NCBI GenBank assembly: GCA_018389105.1
Contig: JACATO010000334.1
Coordinates: 434,001 to 498,000, forward strand
DNA length: 64,000 bases
DNA from: Nautilus pompilius
Taxonomy: Eukaryota > Mollusca > Cephalopoda > Nautilida > Nautilidae
Reading direction: 5' to 3'
Below, in pieces: positions 1-11,601 of the stretch. The translations under genes were made by a program, and so were the position numbers. The first letter of the stretch is position 1; every line of letters starts with the position of its first letter. Below the pieces are notes generated by a model, which saw only the letters and a list, made by a program, of their open reading frames with translations, ran no database searches and was not told the origin of the DNA.

Positions 1-194
1 CTGATGTTGTCGCATGCTTTTTCAGGTCATTTTTTTCCTTGTGACTGATGTTTACTGTTTTATTGCAAACCTGAAAAATATAAGAAAAATACAAAGTATT
101 ACTAAACATTTTTTTTAAAATTTAATATATAGTGTTATTGATTTTAAAATAACCATAATATATCCAGCTACTTTTGTCCAAATAGAAGTATATA

Positions 195-1020
195 TCAATT
201 AAAGTCTGAGGTATATCCAAATGCAGCTCCTTTTGTGGCCACTTTGGCAGCTGAATGCAACAGATGGCATGGACAGCCAATTAACTGGGTGGCATCATTT
301 TTTGCAGGAACATGAGCAGCAGCATCATTATGGCAGCCGGTCATAACTGCTGCATTATCACAACCAAAAGCTAAGCAATTTTTCCATGAAATGTTCCTTT
401 TCAAAAGCTCCTGATCAAGGAGATTGAAAATGTTTACCGCTGTTGATGAGTCAAGACATGGCTTCAATGATAAAAGATCTGTAACAACGTGTCCAACCTC
501 TTCATCAAAATATCTGACAACAATTGGATACAACTGATTCTCGCCTGAATCATTACTACCATCTGTTGAAAGGCTGCTGCTGTAGCTTTTTTGGTAGTTA
601 TTTCTTCCTGGTCTCTGGCCAAGCATTTTACCATTTCAGATGTTTTAGATCTACCACAAAAGGTTTTTGTGCTATTTTTTAATCAGGAACATTTTCTCAA
701 AGAGTGCATCAGCATGATCTAAAACAGACAAGGCAAGTTGTGCTCAGTTACAAATTTAAGAAAGTGCAACTCTGCTTTCGTAACATCATCCTGATCACTG
801 CTGTGTTTTTGCACAAATGATACCAAACTCAGTTGATCAGTTCTAAAATTCATGACAACGAATATCATCCTTCCCTCCATGTCCTATGGAAAACTCAATC
901 ACAAACCATACAGCAGGCAATGTATTCACTAACTTTGGGTGCTGCTGAGAATGGATACAAATCATTATATTCTGGCCTGAATTTCTGAAGTCTCCTCCAT
1001 TTCTTTGCGCTGGAAGCCAT
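195..1020 (-). pseudogene. hAT-like transposase relic A (zinc-finger N-terminus plus start of catalytic region)
   Basis: Read on the minus strand, a Met at about 1,020 opens a K/R-rich N-terminus followed by a CxxC pair and, after a frameshift, the zinc-finger-like string FSIGHGGKDDIRCHE. Further frame changes and stops follow. A clean 143-codon frame at 626-195 contains STDGSND, a YPIVVRYF segment, a CDNAAVMTG motif and a CHLLHSAAK motif, the order seen in hAT-type transposases and the ZBED/ZMYM/SCAND3-like proteins derived from them. The STDGSND aspartate would be the first acidic residue of the RNase H-like fold. The C-terminal dimerisation region is not found; it may lie outside the window or be lost. 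At least three frame changes make this a pseudogene. Family-level assignment is by motif recognition only; the exact hAT clade is unknown. Confidence 0.72.
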
Positions 1021-1194
1021 GACTGATTGCCGATAATTTAAACTGATTCACAATTTTCTGAGTGTCCACGATAATTCTGTACTGGAAGCCAAATTATAAT
1101 ATACTCACTCAATAATTTCCATTTTGTTTTCACACGAATGAACCACTCTTATTTCAAACTATGAAGATGAAGGCATTATGAACCTTATGTCAAA

Positions 1195-2280
1195 TTTGAT
1201 TGGCTATCTGTTGTGACACATGATAGAAACAAACTACAGTCCTTCCCACTCTGCCTGAGTCTGCCCACCAGGTACAGGCTCGCTCGTATTTATGTGATTG
1301 CTAGCCAATCGGCCCACTGGCTGTTACTAGTGTCAGTCAAAAAATATGAACAAGCCAATGGATTTGAAGCAGCCTGGCGAGAAGACAGACAGACGCCGTT
1401 GTGGCATTTAAATTTTAAATACAAAAAAAATCCCAACGGAAAATTACAATGCCTTTTGTACAACGAGGTAAGTTTTTGAAATATTTGAAATTCATTCCAC
1501 AATGCCGAAAAGGGGCTGAGGAAAAGGCACGACTGATTTTCCGTAATATTACCACTGCATCAGGAATTTTGGAAACAAAAAAGAAAATCTGGAATAATTA
1601 CAGAATATCTGGAAAGGTAGGAACCTTTGTATAAGCAACATTTATTTCAAAATAAAAAGTTTATGTAAATAGACAAAAATGTTGCCTTACCTTGCAAAAT
1701 GCACTTGTCTGGGATGTTGAGCATTTTCTAACCCAAGGAAAATCCTTCTCCCATGCTGGCTGGTATTTTGTTTCATATTTTTGGTGTTTAGGGTTTGTTT
1801 TGGGTAGAGTATGTACTATCTCCATGACTTGTTGTCTACAAAAATACGGCAGGTTGTTGATGCCCAAGTTCACCTAAAGCCAAGCTGGCTAGTGTGTATC
1901 CAGCCAAAGTCACTGTCCAGTCCTTGTAGCGTGCTCTGCCCCAGGCGTAGTGGTCCAAGTCTTTTAGCTGCAGGCCCCAATGGCATTAGCCAATGGGAGC
2001 GCGGCTCAATTGCGTCAGTCCAACTGTGGTAACAGGTCAAGTTCCAGCCTTTGTCGCCAGCGTGTATTGTTTGCTTCTATCAGGGTGATGGAGTGACAGG
2101 AAGTTGTCGGGGGCCAATGATACAAGTGTGAGTTACCGCAAAGGCCTGTGATGCAACTGTAAGTGCCTGCCAGGGGAGAAAAGCCTGCAGAGTGGCAGGT
2201 AGCTATATGGTCAAATAGCAGATGATGATAGCATGAGCCATACACAACGGGGTGACAGGTTTGCTGATTTCTGATTGGTC
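1195..2280. other. GC-richer stretch with clustered CCAAT boxes
   Basis: This kilobase is visibly less AT-rich than the rest of the window. CCAAT pentamers occur at 1,305, 1,355, 1,977, 1,990 and 2,114 on the plus strand and in inverse orientation (ATTGG) at 1,199 and 2,274. About two would be expected by chance over this length. Several sit in the extended NF-Y-like context (A/G)(A/G)CCAAT. A plus-strand frame at 1,213-1,467 ends at GAG|GTAAGT, another donor-like site. It may be the promoter or 5' region of the neighbouring transposon genes. No conserved protein is seen in it. Confidence 0.3.
1691..1873 (-). pseudogene. Zinc-finger-like N-terminal exon fragment of a second hAT-type gene
   Basis: A short minus-strand frame opens with a Met at 1,873 and contains KYQPAWEKDFPWVRK followed by TSQTSAFCK. 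The aromatic 'W-x3-FPW' start followed by a single Cys resembles the N-terminus of DUF4371/hAT-type zinc-finger proteins. The frame ends exactly at a good splice-donor sequence (CAAG|GTAAGG on the minus strand, boundary at 1,691/1,690), suggesting a spliced first exon. It is not obviously continuous with the relic at 195-1,020, which has its own N-terminus, so either two elements overlap here or one gene carries two finger modules. Family assignment is tentative. Confidence 0.4.
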
Positions 2281-2334
2281 AAAATATAAAAATTGCGAAA
2301 TGTCAACTATGGGTGACAAAAAAATCAGATTTTT

Positions 2335-2463
2335 TTCACATTTTATAGGGAGTGTTCTTAAAAAATGGGAGAAATGGGTTTTGTTTACAAAAAAAGTGGG
2401 AGGGCAGGAGACTGATTAAAAATTGGGAGACTCCAGCAAAAATCAGGAGAGTTGGCAAGTATG
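2335..2463. repeat. Possible hAT terminal/subterminal region
   Basis: This short tract carries several closely spaced GGGAG/GGAGA words (for example GGGAGACTCC and AGGAGAGTTGGCAAG). On the minus strand it begins CTTGCCAACTCTCC. Repeated short motifs near a 'TTGCCAAC' end are typical of subterminal regions of some hAT elements. The tract lies between the hAT relics and a truncated MULE fragment, as expected if it is the outer end of an element inserted into the MULE. The matching opposite end is not in the window, so this remains an inference. Confidence 0.3.
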
Positions 2464-2466
2464 CAA

Positions 2467-2668
2467 TGAATGCTGCATTCTCAAAATCACAGGAAACAGA
2501 TTCTGGTGAAACTACAGGCTCAGCTTGTTTATTAAGTTGGAAGTGTCTTCCATATGCATTCCTTTGCTTGTTAGGTAACAAAGTATAAAATACTGGATGG
2601 ACACCATCAAATCTTCCTGCAAGTATGACATACAGCTGTGAAAATAATAGCTCATCATTCTCTCTCAT
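2467..2668 (-). pseudogene. MULE-type transposase fragment
   Basis: The minus-strand frame reads FSQLYVILAGRFDGVHPVFY, then TLLPNKQ...Y...F, then a short variable segment and CDFENAAFIAY. The combination 'DG...P..Y.LLPNK...Y', about 30 residues, then 'DFE.AA..A' is the core of the MULE transposase domain found in Mutator-like elements and FLYWCH/MULE proteins. The acidic residues of the DG and DFE motifs are present. The reading frame then runs straight into the putative hAT end (2,335-2,463), so the rest of the domain is missing, consistent with interruption by insertion. Only about 65 residues survive, too few to place the subfamily. Confidence 0.6.
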
Positions 2669-5600
2669 GCTTAATTTATTCTCAATTGTCCATTGTCATT
2701 CATTCTAGGTTCACACACCATCACATCCTGGTCAAACAAACTCTTGGCTACATAACTCACAGCAAATTCTTTGTGGCAAACCAGCTGCAGCAAGTAGTCT
2801 CATTCCCTATCAAATTGTATCTAAACAGGCCCCCACAAACTATAGAGATGCTAAGACTTGTCACAGAAGCCGGACTTTGATGTCCTTGTAATAGATAAAC
2901 AATAAGATGCACAATCAGCATCTTACCCGATCATCAAATCATGGTCTTAACATCGTAATATTTTTTAACATCGGACTGAGTCTGATTCCATGTATTGCAA
3001 CACTGAAGTTAAATAAGCTTTGTACACAAGTATATTTTCAAGAGTTCTTACATCAGTATTAGTCTTTTTAAGATGGACAATACACATGGAGTAAAGAAAT
3101 ACCAAATCTCCAGCATCACATTACAAAGAAACATATAGCTTGGTTACTTACTCATCACCAATTACTCGATTTCAATCCACTGTTAATAATGTGTCCTCTC
3201 CATGTAACAAAGGAGTCAGAAAATTTCATTTTTAAAGTAGTACAGCTATCCTGTATATAGTCCATGCCATAATACTTAAATAAAATCCCTTCTGTTGGTT
3301 TAGTATTAAACCTGTTACCCCTCCAGGTCATTCATTCAGTGGAAAAGTAACAACAACAAAAAAAATGTAATGCACAATATTTTCAACTTTTATTGATTAG
3401 TAGAATTTCTATACATCAAAGAGTAAGATAAGTACGTCTACCAAAATCCTGACTTGGCTTCAACTTTTTTCCAGCTAATAATAAAGGTAAACTTCTCTTC
3501 AGTGATAGGTAAATGTTTAGGTCTCTCAAAGTCAATCTCTTATCAAAATATTTGGATGTTTCATCTTTAAATACATACATTAATTCCAGTCATGATTTCC
3601 CATGGTACAATCTACTGTGGTAGATCTTGTGTTGTTCAATGAAATTCAAAATTCTTGAATATGCTGGATTTCCCTCTAGTTGCATTTACATAAAGAAAAT
3701 AACTACTTGCTCTTGCTCCAAGTCAAAGAAAGTAATAAAAAGTAGATGAAGAATCTGCCAGTCTGACCTCCAATCATCATCATTACTAAATCCATCAGTG
3801 GTCAGCACTTCAATACCCTAATCTCTTCCCTGCACTTTCTGAAGTGAAACATTATCACTACACTTAATTTTGTTCCTCTAGAGTCCAAGTTTTTAGTTAA
3901 GTCTCAATGTACAATAGACAATGGCAAATTGTCCTCAAAACAGCCAAACCAACTCAGGAGTTTATGCTCTTTTAATAAGTATCAAACTTAATGCTATTGC
4001 ATGCCTTATTGATACAAAAATCCAGATGCAAATCAACCTAAATTTGCTTCTAATAGTAAACTAATTAATGATGTAAAGACAAGTGATTTATATGAACACA
4101 GTTCATAGATCAACAAATTTTTAATCCGTTTTTTCTTAGGTTTATTTTAACAAATTCTTCATTATGGTCAGCGAAAAATTAGATTTCTATAAAAACAAAA
4201 TATCAAAGGGCAAGAAAAAATACAGACCTACATAAACATGTGATATTCAAAAAAAAAAAAAATATCCAGTCAAAGATAAAATCAAATAAAATACAACAGC
4301 AGCCCTGCAGCCAGGCAACCTTAATTCACAATATCATCCCAACAATTAGCCAATGTCTGTCCTCTGCTAGATGAAGACCTAACATTGTTTTTTCTAAAAC
4401 TTTCGCTCTTGACCTCCACTGTCAATTTGGGCCTCCCACTCTCTCCAGTATTTTACCTGACCTGCTTCTCCTATGTCCACCAGCCTCCACATGGTCATAA
4501 TTTGTTCTACAAAATGTAGTAAATGGCAAGTATGCAAATTTTGAAGAAAAAAAAAATGCTTGTAAAATTTATTTTTTCTCTTGTTTACTTCCATGAGTAA
4601 ACATTTTAATAAATAATTGTTAATAACAAATGGTTATCCCACTAAATCTGTTGTGCTGCTCCCATTCACCACGCCCATTTTCAGGTATACAAAGTAGATG
4701 ATTTAAAAAAAAAAAGGCATCTTGTTTAAACTTCCAAAGTATCGAGGGTGGTCTGTTTTAGATTCAACACTAAATTTAGACATTATTTACCATTTAATGA
4801 CAGTTACCAGTCCAGACAAATCCTAAGCTCCAAATATATTAGAAGGAAGATCCAGACAGTTGATCATGGATTTAAAGTAGATGCTAAGATTTTGATCAGA
4901 CCCAGTGATATGATGATTTAAAATTTTAAACTACAGAATCTCTTTTTAATCATATCTCTCAAACCAGCTGAATTATGAGACATCTATTCCACTACTGATT
5001 TATTTTTCTTTTCTCTCTTTTTCCTTATACCAAAAAAGTTGTATATTTGCCATCTGCTACACTGTTTTGAGTATCCTGTATAACAGAAATTAAAAGTGAA
5101 AAATGAAAAAAATTTGAAAACATCTAGTAAAAGTTAGCAAAGTAAAGAGCAAGAGCAAAGGCCTAAAATAAAGAAGCATGAAGAACAACAAGACTCGCAT
5201 ACCATAACCTTCAATCACTCTTGCTTTAGATACACAGTAAAAAGAAAATGAAGACATTCTTTTTGTGCTAATAGAAAGTTCATATCCTAGATATGTATAT
5301 TAATATAACAAAGTTGTCTATATGGTGATGGGATTTTAAAAACTGCATGGCACCAATATTTGCACTATAGATGCCAACACTACTATAGAAAAAAACATGA
5401 TAGTATAAACAGCACAAATAAAGATAATATTAACACAAGCAGCTTATTATCTGAGAAAATAAAAAAAACAAACAGATAAAATACAGTAAATTGGCACAAC
5501 CCCCCAGATATGTAGGAGGAAAAAGTGATAGATTGTATTGCATTTTCTAAGTGGGTGCTAAAAAAAAAACATTAACAGTTACAATGTTAGTTTATATGTA

Positions 5601-8600
5601 ATCAAGCAAAACTCCACCACTAAGATTAGGTGCAGAGGAAATCTTTCTGTCAAGCAAGATATTAGGATCCAAACAAATGGTACAAATCTTTTATATATTA
5701 CCTTAGGTACTTTTACCAATGTTCTTTAACAAGATTAGAAAAGATAATACAACATTCAAGTGTCAGAAAAGAAGCATACTATTGCTTATGTTGTGCAAAA
5801 AGTGGAACTTATCCTAATTTAATGATACCAATTGTAACAAAACAAATGAAACAGGTGAATTCATAAAAGCAGCTAAAGACAATAATTATTCAGAGAAAGC
5901 ACTTGATAAAAAATGCAATAGTACCGTAATTAACTTTTAGGTATCAACATGATTACAGCAAAAACCTATTCATTCATAAATCTAAAGATCCACCCCCACT
6001 TGATAAAAGTTTCATTAGGAAACATTATAAGTTCAGCGTTATAAAAAAACAAAAATCATAAAGAAATTACACAATTCTAATTAGTTGCTTCCAAATTCTA
6101 TATCCAGTATAACAACAAAATGTCAATAAAAGATAAGCAATTGTTAGTCAACAAGAGACCAAAGAAAGAAACAGAATAAGCAGACTTTACATGGCTACTA
6201 TCAAGAGTATCTTAGACTTTCTATAGAATTTTAAAACTGTCAGACAAGGTACTCAACATTCATCATTGCATCAGCTAAAGCATCTCCAAATGTAATTGTT
6301 ACTTGCCTTATCCTTTAAAAATCTTCATTCACAATAAAGCAACAAACAAATGCTACATTCAAAGAATGACTGCCATAAAAAATGGTTATGTAGAAACATG
6401 GTGACAGTTGTTTTTAAGATTTCATAAAATGCCCATTGGTTCTAGCATTTTTGCAGAAAAAATTTACCATGACCATGGTACAGAGGACATTCCTTTTGAA
6501 TCCAATGTATCCACAGCAACATGTCTGCACAAAGAAAAACAAAAACAATCTTTTGAAACAAAAAATAAGTTTCTACAGCAATATTTTGGAAAATTATTTA
6601 TTAACTGAGATAAACTACAAAATAAAACAGGAGAACAGTGAGACCATACAAAGTTTAATATAATAAAGTAAAGCTGAACATATCTCCAAAATCCTTAAAC
6701 AACCTTCAGATTTATAAAATAAACTAAGCCTCCCATTTTTGCCAGTTATGCTTCAGAGAAAAATCAATTAGTTGCTCAAATTAATTAAAGGAACTCAAAC
6801 TGAAAACTAAGATTTCTGTGAAATAGTTCCTAACTTAGAGATAAATATTATGAGACTATTCTATATCATTTGTGTGTGTAACAGAAAGCAGATATTTCTT
6901 GTCAGCATATTCCCTTTTTAGCAACCATTTTGTTTATAGGAGACTGCAAACAGTTGTAAGCTTTCAATTTCTTTGTATCCATCTTGTAATAATAAAAGCC
7001 ACTAATGCAAAGCCATCAATCAGGTTGCCTTTTCACTGTTTAGATAGTTCATGCCAACCACTTCTTGGTGTTCTTTAAAAATAGAAATAATGCAACTTGC
7101 CAGAAATTCCATTTCTCTACAAATGACCTTATCTCTTAAGGAAGCCAGCCAGCTAACAGTTCTGGTAATAGCAACTAAGCACCCCTATGTGGGCCAACTA
7201 TCAAACAGAGAACACAGCAATGTAATTATTCAGCAATTTCATTGATTCCAAAGAATTTTTATTTAATGTATGAACAAATTTCTTTGCTAAACATGATCAG
7301 TCTTAAATTATAATTCTATATTTAAGCTAATTTTAATAATTCCTATTAGTATTATTATTTCCCATCTCATTTTAAGTATGCAATAAAGCAAGACTCTTTT
7401 TATCTGCTTAATAACTAAAATAATGAAATGTTTAAAGCATGGCTTTTCATATATTACATATACACAAATACTAAATTTTTGCTTGAATAGTTTCATTAGT
7501 ACACAACTACCCAACAAAACTTCAACACCTTTCTTGATCATACATATAAAACTCTATATTATGACTAATGACATTATGATATTTTCCAACACCGATCAGA
7601 AAAACTGAAAGCAAATCGGTTTTTAAACATTTAAGCTTTAAAGATCACTGGTGAAACACAACAATAACTTATAACTACCCTTATCTGAAATTGATCTAGT
7701 TTTTTTTTATTCTTCTTATTTTGGGGGGAAGGGGTTTCAGTTTCAAAAATAAATCATGGAAAAAATTTTCACATGGGTACACACGCACAAACACACGCAC
7801 GCATGCTGGTGAATGGGTGAGTATGCAGTGCCCTGGCCGAAAGTCTGAAAGTCCAGGTTCATTGGGGTCTGGCTGCAACTTCCTATAGCATAGTTTCTTC
7901 TCACTCTTCTGTACCCAATGCACTTGTGTGTTTTTCCTCCCACAGCTGAACATAAGAATAGTAGTTGGATCTTTCCTATTCTGGGTGTGACTTTAAACTA
8001 CATCCAATAGGTGGATAAGTGAAGTCGAACCATTTTCGCAAATCAATTCAATGAGGGTGGTTTCTATTCTTATATTACAAGAAAATAGTGGCCATCATCA
8101 AATAGGACATGGCAACTCTCTCTCTCTCTCTCTCTCACATGCACACAAACTTCTTTTAAACAATTCATTTTGGAAATGAATAAATGTTTTTTTAATCATG
8201 CATTTGTTTTATTTATAAACAGACTAACTTCCACTTATTTGGATCACTCAACTTTGGAAAAACTAACAACCTTTATCACATTATAATAACAAGTAATTTC
8301 TATCTGAATCATTATTCTGAACTGTTTTTTTCCTGTTTCCAATGCCAGTAGCCAATCTTGTCTCTTTCAAGCTTGCAGAGCTAAAGACTTGAGAAAGTTA
8401 AAAGATAACACTGATCTTTCAGAAAAGGAATTAGTAATGCCAGCTTAATTTAGGAAAAAAAAAAACAAAATTAAATGCATAGAAATTCTAAACCCAAAAC
8501 TTTCTTTATTTGTTTTTAAATTTTTTTTTATTCCTGTATAATATCTGTACTTTTAAATGTAGAGAGAAATGAAGTAAACAAAGGCTTTATGTCTGTAGCT

Positions 8601-8721
8601 CATCTGCATGGGAAAGTTTCAAGATTTTGTAACGAAAAGAATAACAAAATATATCAATTGTTATTCAATTTGAATTCAGATGATCTTTTTGACATGTTCC
8701 ACACACATATATATTATATTA
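2669..8721. other. AT-rich non-coding stretch
   Basis: No credible gene is visible here on either strand. Open frames are short, low in complexity and lack recognisable motifs. There are many A-runs and T-runs. A modest GC-richer patch at about 7,700-7,960, with CA/CG-rich runs, may be an old repeat but matches nothing I recognise. Confidence 0.6.
8116..8136. repeat. (CT)n microsatellite
   Basis: About ten uninterrupted CT units, followed by a short CA-rich run. Confidence 0.9.
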
Positions 8722-8723
8722 TA

Positions 8724-8835
8724 CATGGCGCGGCAAAATGATCTGACACATTTGTATTTTTAATAAAAGCCAAATAGAGTAAAGAACGAAAAATTTGTTT
8801 TTATTTTCGAAATGTACATAGAATGCCATTTTGTT
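8724..8835 (+). repeat. Left terminal inverted repeat of the DD41D element
   Basis: The arm starts CATGGCGCGGCAAAATG directly after a TA. It pairs without gaps with 9,966-10,077; only three mismatches are seen (two in the outer six bases, one near the inner end). The transposase frame stays open upstream into this arm to 8,812, but the Met at 8,887 outside it is the likely start. Confidence 0.93.
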
Positions 8836-8886
8836 CCAATTGATGCATTGTTGACATTTTGTTTCATTTCGTTTTCAGTTGCCGAC

Positions 8887-10041
8887 ATGAATTGGACGGG
8901 TGAACATCGCGCTTTCATCGTGGAAACCTTTATCAAAAACAACGAATCCATAATTGCAACACAAAGAGCATTCCGTGTACACTTCAGGCTTGGTAGACAT
9001 GATCCTGTACCTACTCGAAACGCGATTTTGTTATGGGTTACCAACTTTAGAGCTAGTGGATCAGCATTGAAACGAAAATCAACCGGCCGACCTCGGACTG
9101 CCAGAACTCCGGAAAATGTGGCAGCGGTAAGAGGTTCAGTTCAACAGTCTCCACGACGTTCGGCACGAAAACACACCGCTGCTCTTAGCCTTTCCGATAG
9201 AAGTTTGCGAAGAATTCTTCACATGGAACTGCAAATGCATCCGTACAAAATGATGTTGGCACAACTCAGCGAGAGAGACTTTAAAACTCGCAGAGCATTG
9301 TGTTTGGAAATTCAACAACATGTCCCCTGTGCAGCTGTTGTGTTGTTCAGTGACGAGGCGCATTTTCATCTGTGTGGCAGCATGAATAAGCAAAACTTAC
9401 GATACTGGGCCGAGAACAACCCTCGTAAGTTGCACCAACGCCCTTTGCATTGTCCTCGGGTAACCATATGGTGTGTGGTAGCAGAATTTGGCATTTGGGG
9501 TCCTTACTTCTTCGAAGAAGACGATGTTACAGTGACTGTGAACTCTGATCGATATTGTGTGATGCTAGAGACTTTTCTGAAACGCAAATTGAATGAACTT
9601 GACGATAAGGACAATGTTTGGTTTAAACAGGATGGGGCAACAGCCCACACTTCTTGACGTGCGATGGGAATTTTGAGGGAGATGTTCCCCGGTCATTTGA
9701 TTTCATTGCATGATGACATCAGTTGGCCCACCCGATCACCTGATTTGAATCCGTGTGATTTTTTTCTGTGGGGATATCTGAAATCAAAGGTATACACTCA
9801 TCACCCTCGATCTATTGAGCGATTAAAAGATGTCATTCGCCAAGAAATTGCTGCCATTCCACGTGAAATGACCCGCCGGGTTATGGACAACTTTCGTGAA
9901 CGCCTTCGACAGTGTGTGGACAATAACGGTATCCACTTGAGTGATTTAATTTTTAAAACAAATGAAACAAAATGGCATTCTATGTACATTTCAAAAATAA
10001 AAACAAATTTTTCGTTCTTTACTCTATTTGGCTTTTATTAA
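8887..10041 (+). pseudogene. DD41D-type transposase with one in-frame stop
   Basis: The frame starts at the Met of MNWTGEHRAF. A helix-turn-helix-like N-terminus is followed by a basic GRPRTAR linker (GRPR AT-hook-like motif), a second DNA-binding region, and the catalytic core. The core has FSDEAHFHL (first Asp), WFKQDGATAHT (second Asp) and SPDLNPCDFFLWGYLKSKVY (third Asp). The TGA at 9,655-9,657 falls just after AHTS and is followed in frame by the rest of the protein; CGA to TGA is the simplest origin. The frame has no other lesion and would total about 384 residues. Its last ~25 codons run into the right inverted repeat. It starts outside the left arm, and I see no intron. Confidence 0.88.
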
Positions 10042-10077
10042 AAATACAAATGTGTCAGATCATTTTGCCGCACCCTG
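9966..10077 (-). repeat. Right terminal inverted repeat of the DD41D element
   Basis: Reverse complement of 8,724-8,835 at 109 of 112 positions, ending at the TA at 10,078-10,079. It overlaps the 3' end of the transposase frame, so the terminal codons double as transposon end. Confidence 0.93.
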
Positions 10078-10079
10078 TA

Positions 10080-11528
10080 TTATATCGTGAAATTATTTAT
10101 TCAAAAGACATCATACCAAAAAAAAAAATAAAAATGAATGGCTACATTTACTTTATACCTTGTCAGCACATAAGCTACTGAAATTTCAGGTCCTAAAAAA
10201 CGAAAAAAGTACACCTGTCCACCAAACTACACAACATTATATTTATTATTCATTGTGAAAAATTAAGTTTTTTCAACAGAAAAAAAAGATACGACATTTA
10301 GGCTTTCCAAAAGTAATTTTTTGAGATTCATGGTACTTATTATACAGCAATAGAAATCCAGATTTCCAAATTTTTATTCAGAAATATAAACATTGGAATG
10401 TAAATAAAAATGTTAACTTGAAAACCGAGTCAGGCAACATTTACTCATAATTTTGTTCTTTGAAAACATTTTTTTAAATATAAACAAAGAAAAATGTTGA
10501 CTTTATATATAGGTATAGAAAATACCATTTTCCTTTGTGTTTATGACTAGCTAAATCTTTTTTTGTTACAAATAAACCTTTTTACCTAACAGCTAGCCTG
10601 GTAATTTAATTTCATGGCAACATTTTTTTTTTGAGCTGTAACAAGACCTAATCACTCACACTCACACAGAGAGACAGCAGACAATCATTTTTTTTTCTGT
10701 CCAAAGACAGTGGATAATGTGATAAGATTTTACAATGTTTAACAAGTTTAAATGGTTAGAAAATAATAATTCAAAATAGAACTGAAAAAAAAAAAAGACA
10801 AACTTTCAAGACTAAAGAGGAATACAGGAATCAACAAACCAGCAAGGGATGCTGAGCTATCAGAACTGAGTCTGCCAATGACAATGTTTCTTGAAGCTAA
10901 ACAAATCTTAAGTGTTTGTTTTCCTGGTCTCATTCCAGGTGGCAAAACCCAAATAAGCATAGATTAAAGGTATTTGTCTACTCTTGGGTAAACCAGACCA
11001 AAGAAAACTCAGCCATTAAACCTTTGATTGTAGCAACTTCAGCCTACAGAGAGATCTTTTAACATAAAATAGAAAAAAGAAAATTCAATTGCAACAGTGC
11101 AGTTTCTTTTGATTGCTAATTATGAGTATCAATATGGTATGTAGTGAGCAAATAAACAAACCAACAAAGACTTAAAATGCAAGATATATAAATCTTTTTC
11201 CAAGAACCACATGGCAGATTAAAGGTAACTGTTTTCCATCAGCGTGGACTGAGGTAATTCCATTTGCAGTGCCTAGAATCACTAAAATATAATTCTACTA
11301 ACCCTTTTGGATCTTTTTTTTTCTTTCTATTACTTAAACCACATTCAGCTTGGTTTAATATAATACTTACATTTTCACATTAAATCAGTTAATTTCTTTT
11401 TTCCATATTTTATGTTAAGAAAAGCATTAAAATTCTTTAAAAACAAAACTTGTGTCCATCTAACAACAGCATAAAATATATAGAACAACTTATCATTATA
11501 GCCACATGATTTCAATGAAGGGATGGTA
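10080..11528. other. AT-rich non-coding stretch
   Basis: No recognisable gene or repeat boundary is seen. Poly-A and poly-T runs of 8-12 bases are frequent, and open frames are short and low in complexity. Confidence 0.6.
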
Positions 11529-11530
11529 TA

Positions 11531-11560
11531 CGAGGTCTGTCGAAAAAGTATCCGACCTTA
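11531..11560 (+). repeat. Mariner A terminal inverted repeat (transposase 3' side)
   Basis: Begins CGAGGTCTGTCGAAAAAG after a TA. The core CTGTCGAAAAAGTATCC matches the opposite end exactly. Confidence 0.9.
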
Positions 11561-11601
11561 GGCTGGGGGAAAAAAATTACGTACTTGGTGGGGTTCAATT
11601 G

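Larger units (their letters stand above)
8724..10077 (+). mobile_element. Tc1/mariner-superfamily element, apparent DD41D type
   Basis: This is a complete 1,354-bp element bounded by TA target duplications (8,722-8,723 and 10,078-10,079). Perfectly collinear 112-bp terminal inverted repeats (8,724-8,835 and 9,966-10,077) match at 109 of 112 positions by eye. It encodes one plus-strand transposase frame with a single nonsense codon. From the second catalytic Asp (QDGATAH) to the third (NPCDFF) I count 41 intervening residues, counting the stop codon as one. That points to the DD41D group (rosa/Visitor-like) rather than Tc1 (DD34E) or classical mariner (DD34D). High arm identity and one lesion imply recent activity. 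Confidence 0.9.

Noticed and set aside
7696-7953. An 85-codon minus-strand frame with Val/Cys/His repeats
   Set aside because: Its odd composition comes from an ACACGCAC-rich tract; two overlapping frames are both open there.
8760-9044. A 94-codon minus-strand frame over the left end of the DD41D element
   Set aside because: It is antisense to the transposase, and its C-terminus is the mirror of the right inverted repeat; it is explained by the arm symmetry.
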